Shown: piece after piece, positions 1 to 5,571 of the stretch
Layout of the letters: the number at the start of each line of letters is the position of its first letter
Position numbering within the stretch: position 1 is the first letter of the stretch
NCBI GenBank assembly: GCA_023405705.1
Contig: JAEXXR010000067.1
Coordinates: 1 to 5,571 of the forward strand
Source: Actinomycetes bacterium
GTDB lineage: Bacteria > Actinomycetota > Thermoleophilia > Solirubrobacterales > Solirubrobacteraceae
Reading direction: 5' to 3'
DNA length: 5,571 bases
Position numbers and translations under genes: made by a program
Notes under the pieces: model-generated
Told to the model about the DNA's origin: nothing
Database searches by the model: none
What the model saw: only the letters and a program-made list of their open reading frames with translations

Positions 1-82
1 CCACCGGTCCGACCGGTCCGCCGGGTCCGACCGGCCCCGGCGCTCCGTCGGCCCCTCTCTCGCCCTGCTCGCCCCGCGGCCC
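1..82 (-). repeat. Collagen-like Gly-X-Y repeat segment at the visible C-terminal end of the rhamnosidase
   Basis: Nine uninterrupted triplets are readable at residues 1218-1244: GPR GEQ GER GAD GAP GPV GPG GPV GPV. The next codon also begins with G, so the repeat probably continues beyond the left edge. At DNA level this includes a direct tandem 9-mer, accggtccg, at 3-11 and 12-20. Charged triplets come first and proline/valine triplets follow. Bacterial collagen-like regions usually form trimeric stalks or extended spacers on secreted or surface proteins; that role is inferred here. Confidence 0.88.
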
Positions 83-3000
83 CTGCGGCAGCCCGGTGCT
101 GGTCGCGGTGAGCGCGGTGCTGCTGGACCCGCCCGCGGTGTTGTCGCTCAGCGTCAGCGTCGCGTGCGACACGGCGTGCTCGCGGCTCGGCGCGAACCGC
201 ACGAGCACGTCGCAGGCGGCGCCGGGGGCGACCTCGCCGTCCGTGCAGGTCTCGTCGGTGATCAGGAAATCGCCCGCCGACAGGCCGTCGGCGTCGCGAA
301 TCCGCGCCCGCGTCACGGTCAGCGGCAGCTCGCCGTCGTTGGTGACCGTGACGACGCGGACCGGTCCGATCGAGGCGGCCGGCTGGTCCGGGAAGGCCGG
401 GACCGCGAACGTCGCGACCGGCGGTCCGGCGGTGTCGGTGGCGAACGTCCACTCGCCCGATCCGACGCGGTAGCGGACGACGCCGCCCGCGGCGCCCAGC
501 TCCTCGGCCTCGGCGCCGGACGGGCCGGCCACGCGGTAGACGGAGCCGGCGCGGGCCGGCAGCTCGACGACCGCCGCGGCGTTGACCGGCACCGTCGCGG
601 TCAGCTCCACCTCGTCGCCGTCGAGCGTCCAGTCGGACGTGACGGTGCCGCGCTGGGTCGGGACCGAGCCGGCGGCGTGCCGGAGGCCGCTGTCAGGGAT
701 CCGGATCCGCAGCTGCTCGCCGCCGGCCTTCGTCTGCTCGACGCCGAGCATCGTCTCGAGCACGTCGACGGCGGCCTGCGCGCCCCAACCGTGCGAGTGG
801 CTCTCCAGCCCGTCCCACGACTCCCAGGTGAAGGTGCCGCCCTGGGCGAGGATTCTCGCCCAGCCGTTGTCGGCGGCGTTCGTCAGCAGTCTGCGCACCG
901 CCGTCTCCTGCCCGCCGCGCGCCAGGCCGTGCAGCAGCCAGTGGGCGGTCATCGGCCCCTGGCGCATGCCCATCGCGCCGACCTTCTCGGCGAGCGCGGC
1001 CCGCTCGCCGGCCGGGACGATCCCGAACGCGAGCGGGTACGACGAGGCGTGCTGGCCGGCGTGGCCGCTCTGCGTGCCGTCGGCGGCGAGGCCGTCGACG
1101 TAGGTGCCGTCGGGCTTGCGCAGAGTCTGGTTCATGCGCGCCGCGAGCGCGTCGGCCTCCGCGTCGAGACCGTCGGCCTCGTCCGCTGGACGGCCCGCGA
1201 CGCGGGCGATCTCGGCGGCGGTGCGGAAGACGTGGACGCCGAGCGCGTTGACCGACGTGCGGGCGGCGGCGCTCATGTCGTAGCCGAAGCGGCCGGCGGC
1301 CGGCCAGTCGACGATGCCGTTGACGTACTGCCCCGTCCCGCCGCTCAGTCTCGTCACGAGCCCCGCGGTGGCGCCGCTCGTCGGGATGTGGCGCCGGACG
1401 TAGTCGGCCGTCGCCGCGATCGCCGGCCAATGGTCGACCAGCAGGTCGCGGTCGCCGGTCTCGTGGTGGTAGCGCAGCAGCCAGTCGGGGACCATCTGGG
1501 TGAAGTCCGGGATGTCACGCTTGCCGTCGCCGTTCGGGTAGACCGCGTTGTAGCGGCCGAGGTCGGCGGCGCTTGCGCTCCAGTGGCGGACCTGGCTCTG
1601 CATGAACTCGCGGATCGCCTGGCGGGTCGCGACGCGCTCGCCGGAGCCGGCCATCAGCACGTAGGAGATGTTGGCGCTGTCGAGCAGGAACTGGCCCTGC
1701 TCGCGCGTCGGGGTGTCGACGAACACCTCCTGCACCGAGTGGGCGGCGGAGTGCTGCATCAGCTCCCAGACCGCGTCCAGCGTCTCGTCGTCGCTCTCGA
1801 ACTGCGCCGCTCTGCCCGCCGGCAGCTCGGTGTGGACGATTCTCGCCGTCACGTCCTCGACCGCGATCTCCTCGCCCGCACCCGGGATCTCGAGGTACTG
1901 GAAGCCGAGGTGGTCGAACGCCTCGTAGCGCTGTGGGCCGTCGACCTGCGTGTAGACGAAGCGCATGTCGGTGCTCTGCGTCGAGCCGCCGTCGGTCGCG
2001 ACGCGCCCGCCGCTTCTGAGTCTGTACGAGGCGCGCAGCGTGAGCGTCCGCCCCGCGACGCCGGCGTCGAAGCGGACGCCCGGCCGCGCCGGGATCACCT
2101 TGCCGAAGTCGGCGACCGGCGTGCCGTCGTCGGCGACGAGGATCCGCTCGGGATGGACGACCGTCTCGGTGACGCGCGTCTGCGAGCCGCTGACGTGCGT
2201 GAACGGCGCGGTCGGATGGGCGCCGAGCACGACCGCGTCGCTCCACCCCGCTTCGTCGTAGCCGGCGCTTCTCCAGTCACCCGCCGAGAGCGTCGCGTCC
2301 TGATGGGTTATGTAGAGCCCCTCGCCGTTGCGGGTGCCGACGTGACGATGGTCGCCGGGGCGGGTCTTCCAGCTGCCGTCCGTGACGAGCGCGTGGGTCG
2401 AGCCGTCGGCGTACTCGACGACGATGCGGCCGAGCAGGCCGGGCGAGCCGCCGGCGCGACCCTGGCCGTTGCCCGACCAGCGCAGCACGGCGCCGAAGGC
2501 GTTCGGCTCCCCGGCTCTGACGAGCTCGGTGACGTCGGCCGCCTGGTAGTACCCCTCGCCCTGGTAGCCGAACGAGGAGCCGCGGTCGGCGCGTCTGCCG
2601 TTGACCCACAGCTCGTAGGTGTCATCGGCGGCGAAGTAGCTGCGCGCGCGGACGATCTCGCCGGCCGGCAGCTCCTGCTCGGTGCGCGCGAAGGTCCACT
2701 CGTCAGCCTCCTGCGTGCCGCTGACCGTCCACTTCGAGAGGTCGCCGCCGAAGTCGTCGGAGAAGAGGACGCCGCCGTCCGCGTCGGTGACGGTGACGTT
2801 GTCGAACTCGGCGACCTCGTTGCTCGCCTCGCGGAAGCCGATCGAACCGGCGGCCGAGCTGGAGGTCGTCACGGTTCCGATCTGCACGCCGTCGAGCCAG
2901 CCCGTGAGGACGTTGCCCGCTGCTCTGATTCTGAGTCGGTACGTCGTGTCGACCGCGATCGTCGCCGGCCAGGTCACGCGGTCGCCGGTCGGGAAGGCGC

Positions 3001-3733
3001 CCTCGGCCATCACGTGGTGACGCACGCCCGTGCCCGGGACCAGCGCCCACATGTAGCCGTTGGCGGTGTTCGGCGCGCGGAAGATGATGCCGGCGCTGTT
3101 CGTGCGCGGCGTGACGTCGACCTCGAGCGTGTAGTCCGTCCAGGCCGCGCCGCCTCTGGCGAGGATCACGCCGCCGCCGGTCTGCCGCGCTCTGCCGTCG
3201 ACGATCTGCAGCGCGCCGGCCCCGCCGAGCGCGCCGGGCAGGCGCTTGACCCACTGCGCCCCGCCCCAGTCGCCATCGCCGAGGCCGGTCTCGAAGCTCG
3301 CCGGCGCCGACCACGGCGACTCCGCGTCGCTGCCGTCCCAGGTGCGGACCCGCCACGAGTAGGCGGCGCCGGGCGCCAGCGACGGGCCGTCGTAGTGGAC
3401 GTACGCCTGCTCGGCCGACGCCGTCTTGCCGGAGTCCCAGACGGTCGCGCCGTCCGCGTCGCTGACCTCGATCCGGTAGGCGCTCTGCACCTCGTTCCCG
3501 TCGGCGTCCTGTGGCAGCCAGCCGAAGCGCGGCGTGCCCTCGACGTTGAGCGGCCGCGCCTGGTCCTCGACCGTCAGGCCGGTCGGCGCGCCGGGCGCGA
3601 CGTTGCCCGCCGGCCCGGCTGACCGCGCGGGCGCAGCCACCAGCGAGGCGACCAGCACCGCGACCGCGGCTGCGAGCACGCAGCCGATCGTGATCAGGAC
3701 CGGCCGCGCCGGCACCCGAAGGCGTCCTTGCAT
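1..3733 (-). CDS. Secreted GH78 alpha-L-rhamnosidase-like protein with LamG-like insert and collagen-like tail (3' end outside window)
   Basis: Family 78 enzymes hydrolyse terminal alpha-L-rhamnose with inversion of configuration. Visible along the 1244 codons: a signal peptide (about 1-39; basic start, long hydrophobic core, cleavage near ARSA/G); an Ig/fibronectin-like domain (about 47-152); DWGGAQWV at 155-162; an inserted concanavalin-like domain (about 165-343); the GH78 N-terminal beta domain resuming at EWTFARTEQ (345 on), then a second beta domain to about 620; the helical catalytic barrel (about 630-1005). The barrel carries DTPTREQGQFLLD at 673-685 (presumed general acid E678), IPDFTQMVPDW at 741-751, DWP at 809-811, TWESWD with presumed general base E971, and SHSHGWG at 978-984. 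A C-terminal beta domain (about 1008-1098), an ASH/choice-of-anchor-like domain (about 1105-1213, C1163 and C1174) and Gly-X-Y triplets follow. The start is fixed by AGGAGG four bases upstream. Family assignment is firm; substrate specificity is inferred. No stop codon lies in the window. C18 is not in a good lipobox, so a lipoprotein is unlikely. Confidence 0.93.
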   Translation of the reverse strand, partial: MQGRLRVPARPVLITIGCVLAAAVAVLVASLVAAPARSAGPAGNVAPGAPTGLTVEDQARPLNVEGTPRFGWLPQDADGNEVQSAYRIEVSDADGATVWDSGKTASAEQAYVHYDGPSLAPGAAYSWRVRTWDGSDAESPWSAPASFETGLGDGDWGGAQWVKRLPGALGGAGALQIVDGRARQTGGGVILARGGAAWTDYTLEVDVTPRTNSAGIIFRAPNTANGYMWALVPGTGVRHHVMAEGAFPTGDRVTWPATIAVDTTYRLRIRAAGNVLTGWLDGVQIGTVTTSSSAAGSIGFREASNEVAEFDNVTVTDADGGVLFSDDFGGDLSKWTVSGTQEADEWTFARTEQELPAGEIVRARSYFAADDTYELWVNGRRADRGSSFGYQGEGYYQAADVTELVRAGEPNAFGAVLRWSGNGQGRAGGSPGLLGRIVVEYADGSTHALVTDGSWKTRPGDHRHVGTRNGEGLYITHQDATLSAGDWRSAGYDEAGWSDAVVLGAHPTAPFTHVSGSQTRVTETVVHPERILVADDGTPVADFGKVIPARPGVRFDAGVAGRTLTLRASYRLRSGGRVATDGGSTQSTDMRFVYTQVDGPQRYEAFDHLGFQYLEIPGAGEEIAVEDVTARIVHTELPAGRAAQFESDDETLDAVWELMQHSAAHSVQEVFVDTPTREQGQFLLDSANISYVLMAGSGERVATRQAIREFMQSQVRHWSASAADLGRYNAVYPNGDGKRDIPDFTQMVPDWLLRYHHETGDRDLLVDHWPAIAATADYVRRHIPTSGATAGLVTRLSGGTGQYVNGIVDWPAAGRFGYDMSAAARTSVNALGVHVFRTAAEIARVAGRPADEADGLDAEADALAARMNQTLRKPDGTYVDGLAADGTQSGHAGQHASSYPLAFGIVPAGERAALAEKVGAMGMRQGPMTAHWLLHGLARGGQETAVRRLLTNAADNGWARILAQGGTFTWESWDGLESHSHGWGAQAAVDVLETMLGVEQTKAGGEQLRIRIPDSGLRHAAGSVPTQRGTVTSDWTLDGDEVELTATVPVNAAAVVELPARAGSVYRVAGPSGAEAEELGAAGGVVRYRVGSGEWTFATDTAGPPVATFAVPAFPDQPAASIGPVRVVTVTNDGELPLTVTRARIRDADGLSAGDFLITDETCTDGEVAPGAACDVLVRFAPSREHAVSHATLTLSDNTAGGSSSTALTATSTGLPQGPRGEQGERGADGAPGPVGPGGPVGPV
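2705..3247 (-). other. Domain insertion in the rhamnosidase: concanavalin A-like (LamG / DUF1080-like) beta domain
   Basis: Residues about 163-343 sit between the DWGGAQWV strand and the WTFARTEQELPAG strand, which are normally close together in GH78 proteins. The segment reads as a beta-sandwich. It contains a TDYTLEVDVTPR strand, SAGIIFRAPNTANGYMWAL, a YRLRIRAAGN strand followed by VLTGWLDGVQIGTV, GSIGFREASNEVAEFDNVTV, and a closing DDFGGDLSKWTVSG. This layout is typical of LamG, 3-keto-disaccharide hydrolase (DUF1080) and GH16-like jelly rolls. I see no convincing GH16 catalytic ExDxxE motif, so a carbohydrate-binding role is more likely than a second active site. Boundaries are approximate. 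Confidence 0.7.
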
Positions 3734-3737
3734 CTCT

Positions 3738-3743
3738 CCTCCT
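3738..3743 (-). promoter_or_regulatory. Ribosome binding site of the rhamnosidase gene
   Basis: On the minus strand, AGGAGG lies four bases before the ATG at 3733, inside the purine run AGGAGGAGAG. It decides the start. Another ATG at 3750-3748 is in a different frame and is not followed by the signal peptide. Confidence 0.85.
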
Positions 3744-3784
3744 GCGACATGCCCAGAGCTTGGGCGTTTCCGCGTGATTGCGAG

Positions 3785-3817
3785 ATTCCTACCACAGCAA
3801 CGATCACAAATGTTCAA
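3785..3817 (-). promoter_or_regulatory. Candidate promoter for the rhamnosidase gene (weak)
   Basis: On the minus strand, TGG-TAGGAAT (extended -10-like, ending at 3785) lies about 50 bases upstream of the start codon. TTGAAC (3817-3812) is a -35-like hexamer, but the 20-base gap between them is longer than the usual 16-19. The stretch 3781-3820 is 23/40 A+T, clearly richer than its surroundings, which supports a promoter in this position. The hexamers themselves are weak matches and an alternative sigma factor is possible. Confidence 0.25.
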
Positions 3818-4001
3818 AACCGCCCACAGTCGGTCAGGGGTCCCTGCCCGCCTGAAAGCGGCGTCCCAGCCGTGGCGCAGGCGCTGCGTGTGCCGAGTGA
3901 AGCGGCCGCCGGACGCGGTACGCGCACGAAGCGGCGCCTGGTGCGCACGCCCTTGCCGGCGCTCCCGCGCCACCGGGAAGATCGGACCCGCGCCCACGAC
4001 C

Positions 4002-4006
4002 GGAGG
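4002..4006 (+). promoter_or_regulatory. Ribosome binding site of the M24 peptidase gene
   Basis: GGAGG lies five bases before ATG 4012 and eight before the in-frame GTG at 4015. Both starts are compatible with it. ATG is preferred; the alternative would remove only one residue. Confidence 0.8.
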
Positions 4007-4011
4007 TCAGC

Positions 4012-5145
4012 ATGGTGAGCCACTCTGCGACGGCAGCGCCGTTCACCCACCAGGACTACGCCGCGCGGATGCAGCGAGCGGCCGGCGAGGCACATGACGC
4101 CGGGCTCGCCGGCGTGCTCGTCACGCCGGGCCCGGACCTCCTCTACTTCACCGGATATGCGCCGATCGCGATCACCGAGCGGATCACGATGCTCGTCATC
4201 GGCGCCGATCGCGACCCGGCGATGATCGTGCCGATCCTCGAGCGCCCCGACGCGCAGGCCGCGCCGGGGGCGCCGGCGCTCACGTTGACCGACTGGACCG
4301 ACGGCGACGACCCGTACGCCGAGACCGCGCGCCTGCTCGCGCCGGACGGCCGCTACGCCGTCTCCGACTCCGCCTGGGCGCTGCACCTGCTCGGCCTCCA
4401 GCGCACGCTGCCGCGATCCTCCTACGTCGCGATGACCACCTCGCTGCCGATGCTCCGCGCCGTCAAGGACGCGCGCGAGCTGGCCCGCCTGGCCGCGGCC
4501 GGCGCCGCCGCCGACGCGAGCCTGGAGGCGATCGTCAGCGAACGGTTCAGCGGCCGCCGCGAGCGCGAGATCGGCGCCGCGCTGGCCGGCCTGCTGCGCC
4601 AGGCCGGCCACTCCCAGGTCGACTTCACCGTCGTCGGCTCCGGGCCCAACGGCGCCGACCCGCACCACGAGGTCAGCGACCGCACGATCGAGACGGGCGA
4701 CATGGTCGTGCTCGACTTCGGCGGGCTGAAGGACGGCTACGGCTCGGACACGACCCGCACCGTCCACGTCGGCGTGCCCGAAGCCGAGGAGCGCGAGGTC
4801 TTCGAGATCGTCCGCGCCGCGCAGCAGGCCGGCTTCGAAGCCGTTCGTCCCGGCGCGACCTGCCAGGACGTCGACCGCGCGGCCCGCGCGGTGATCGCCG
4901 ACGCCGGCTACGGCGAGCGGTTCATCCACCGCACGGGCCACGGCATCGGCCTCACGACGCACGAGCCGCCCTACATCGTCGAGGGCGAGACCCAGCCGCT
5001 CGTGCCCGGCATGTGCTTCTCGATCGAGCCGGGCATCTACCTCCCCGGCCGCTTCGGCGTCCGCATCGAGGACATCGTCACCGTCACCGAGACCGGCGGC
5101 CGCCGCCTCAACACCACCGACCACCGCCTCTTCATCGTCGAGTGA
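4012..5145 (+). CDS. M24 family metallopeptidase, Xaa-Pro aminopeptidase / prolidase type
   Basis: This 377-residue protein has the usual two-domain M24B layout and length. An N-terminal creatinase-like domain (about 10-145) includes GVLVTPGPDLLYFTGY at 34-49. The C-terminal pita-bread catalytic domain (about 155-377) follows. All five canonical dinuclear-metal ligands are visible: D235 (VVLDFGG), D246 (GSDTTRT), H310 (RTGHGIG), E339 (FSIEPGIY) and E353 (RIEDIV). The accessory active-site histidines also fit: H219 in GADPHHEVSDR and H317 in TTHEPPY. Family members cleave N-terminal residues next to proline, or Xaa-Pro dipeptides, in the cytoplasm, usually with Mn or Co. Which of the two activities applies here cannot be read from sequence; some relatives act on other amide bonds. 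No signal peptide or membrane segment is seen. It is transcribed divergently from the rhamnosidase. No AGA codons occur in it, unlike both neighbours. Confidence 0.95.
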   Translation: MVSHSATAAPFTHQDYAARMQRAAGEAHDAGLAGVLVTPGPDLLYFTGYAPIAITERITMLVIGADRDPAMIVPILERPDAQAAPGAPALTLTDWTDGDDPYAETARLLAPDGRYAVSDSAWALHLLGLQRTLPRSSYVAMTTSLPMLRAVKDARELARLAAAGAAADASLEAIVSERFSGRREREIGAALAGLLRQAGHSQVDFTVVGSGPNGADPHHEVSDRTIETGDMVVLDFGGLKDGYGSDTTRTVHVGVPEAEEREVFEIVRAAQQAGFEAVRPGATCQDVDRAARAVIADAGYGERFIHRTGHGIGLTTHEPPYIVEGETQPLVPGMCFSIEPGIYLPGRFGVRIEDIVTVTETGGRRLNTTDHRLFIVE

Positions 5146-5161
5146 CGCCGGCGCGCCGGTG
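5146..5161 (+). terminator. Candidate GC-rich terminator hairpin after the M24 gene
   Basis: Immediately after the TGA stop lies the perfect 12-base palindrome CCGGCGCGCCGG (5148-5159). As RNA it can extend by a G-U and a C-G pair to 5146-5161, giving a six-pair stem with a CGCG loop. There is no downstream T run, so it would be a non-canonical terminator. High-GC actinobacteria often lack U tracts. Confidence 0.35.
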
Positions 5162-5185
5162 CGACGAAGGTCGCAGGCGACCTGC
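5160..5185 (+). terminator. Overlapping inverted repeats in the M24 downstream gap
   Basis: Three hairpins share bases and cannot all form together: TGCGAC-GAAG-GTCGCA (5160-5175), GGTCGC-AG-GCGACC (5169-5182; its two-base loop would need opening) and GCAGG-CGA-CCTGC (5173-5185). They could be part of a terminator or a structured leader for the gene starting at 5234. No function is shown by sequence alone. Confidence 0.3.
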
Positions 5186-5233
5186 AACCTCCGGAAGACG
5201 CCGGCCCAGCGGAGGGGAACGTACCTTCCGTCG

Positions 5234-5571
5234 ATGCGTCTGCTGCTCCCCCTCGTCCTCGCGACCGCCCTGCTCGTGGCCGCACCGGCCGCTCAGGCCG
5301 CCGCCGCGGCCTCCACCTCCCCCGGCTCGCCGCCGGCCGGCGCCGCCGCAAGAAGCACCTCACCGGGAGGCAGAAGAAGCAGAGGGAGAACGGTCCGCTG
5401 CCCGCGCGGGACCGTCGCCTTCGGACCGGCGAGAGCGCGGCAGGGCTGCGCCCGCCCCGTCTCCTCGGCGGCCGGCCGCTTCGACGCGCTCAGCGCGACG
5501 CTCGCGCTCGCCCCGAGAACGCCGAGACGGCTCAAGGGCCCGAGCGCCCGCGTGCGCCGGGTGGCGAGACA
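5234..5571 (+). CDS. Secreted arginine-rich protein of unknown function, N-terminal part (runs off the right edge)
   Basis: I do not recognise this gene's function. The ATG opens a clear signal peptide: MRLLLPLVL, then an Ala/Leu/Val core, with AAQA/A a good cleavage site after residue 22. The mature part begins with an Ala/Ser/Pro/Gly linker and an Arg/Ser-rich stretch (about 40-55). A segment with two cysteines follows, RCPRGTVAFG (C56) and RQGCARP (C72), then an Arg/Ala/Leu-rich region, open to the edge for 112 complete codons. Codons from about 5390 are nearly all G/C-ending except AGA (nine AGA in all), matching the AGA habit of the rhamnosidase gene. The nearest purine-rich sequence, GGAGGGG at 5211-5217, is 16 bases from the ATG, so translation may be leaderless or weakly initiated. 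No other in-frame start lies between. The reading frame is uncertain between 5341 and 5391. Confidence 0.6.
   Translation, partial: MRLLLPLVLATALLVAAPAAQAAAAASTSPGSPPAGAAARSTSPGGRRSRGRTVRCPRGTVAFGPARARQGCARPVSSAAGRFDALSATLALAPRTPRRLKGPSARVRRVAR

Larger units (their letters stand above)
3734..4011. other. Divergent intergenic region between rhamnosidase and M24 peptidase
   Basis: This 278-bp stretch separates the two divergent start codons, so promoters for both genes should lie here. The half nearer the rhamnosidase holds the AT-richer island (3781-3820). GTGAT (3774-3778) and ATCAC (3803-3807) form a short, widely spaced inverted pair flanking the candidate -10; this is too weak to call an operator. 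Further on are two small perfect inverted repeats: CAGGG-GT-CCCTG at 3835-3846 and CGCAG-GCG-CTGCG at 3876-3888. No convincing promoter for the plus-strand gene could be picked out. I see no RNA gene or small ORF that stands out from compositional background. Confidence 0.6.

Noticed and set aside
164..3622. A 1152-codon open frame on the plus strand covering almost the whole rhamnosidase gene.
   Set aside because: It is exactly in register with the minus-strand codons, so a stop appears only where the real gene uses TTA, CTA or TCA, which are very rare at this GC. It ends at 3622 precisely where the real gene has a TCA (Ser38). Its product is a low-complexity Arg/Ala/Val/Asp string with no family features, whereas the minus strand gives a textbook GH78 protein.
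3674..3733. Possible lipoprotein signal (C18) in the rhamnosidase leader.
   Set aside because: The residues before the cysteine (TIG) lack the Leu usual at -3, and the hydrophobic core continues well past it to a standard signal peptidase I-type site near residue 39.
3774..3807. GTGAT/ATCAC pair considered as a regulator operator.
   Set aside because: Five-base arms separated by 24 bases are easily found by chance, and no symmetric extension is present.
3528..4097. Plus-strand open frames crossing the divergent intergenic region.
   Set aside because: They overlap the well-supported starts of both genes, lack ribosome binding sites, and translate to arginine/proline-rich strings typical of non-coding GC-rich DNA.
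3814..5187. A 457-codon minus-strand open frame over the M24 peptidase.
   Set aside because: Same in-register antisense effect. The plus strand has all five metal ligands and a good ribosome binding site; the antisense product is compositionally biased with no recognisable motifs.
5037..5535. Two overlapping minus-strand open frames over the right-edge gene.
   Set aside because: Neither shows a ribosome binding site or family resemblance. The plus-strand frame has a clean signal peptide and strong third-position GC, so these are shadows.

Overview
The window is very GC-rich DNA, with third codon positions almost all G or C. It reads as a high-GC actinobacterium. I infer the class Thermoleophilia, a Conexibacter/Solirubrobacter-like soil organism. 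The reasons are secreted proteins ending in collagen-like Gly-X-Y stalks, choice-of-anchor-type beta domains, and regular use of the AGA arginine codon despite the high GC. This is recognition of style and was not checked by a search.

Layout. (1) From 3733 down to the left edge on the minus strand runs one very large open gene with at least 1244 codons, whose 3' end lies outside the window. It encodes a secreted family-78 glycoside hydrolase (alpha-L-rhamnosidase type). Its domain order is signal peptide, Ig/fibronectin-like domain, an inserted concanavalin-like (LamG/DUF1080-like) domain, the GH78 N-terminal beta domains, the (alpha/alpha)6 catalytic barrel, the C-terminal beta domain, a two-cysteine choice-of-anchor/ASH-like domain, and a collagen-like tail. 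(2) A 278-bp divergent intergenic region, 3734-4011, holds an AT-richer island and a clear ribosome binding site at each end. (3) A complete M24 metallopeptidase of the Xaa-Pro aminopeptidase/prolidase type lies at 4012-5145 (+). (4) An 88-bp gap follows, with several overlapping hairpin-forming inverted repeats. (5) The 5' part of a secreted, arginine-rich protein of unknown function starts at 5234 (+) and runs off the right edge.

How the genes relate. The rhamnosidase is exported and probably displayed on, or tethered near, the cell surface, where it would remove terminal L-rhamnose from plant or microbial polysaccharides or glycosides. The M24 peptidase has no export signal and should be a cytoplasmic dipeptide/oligopeptide hydrolase. 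Nothing in the sequence ties the two into one pathway; they are simply divergent neighbours. Codon use supports separate histories or different expression demands: the rhamnosidase and the right-edge gene use AGA repeatedly, the peptidase not at all.

I see no RNA genes, insertion sequences, CRISPR arrays, attachment sites or defence genes. The most distinctive item is the composite architecture of the rhamnosidase. I do not see evidence for a wholly new biological system here.
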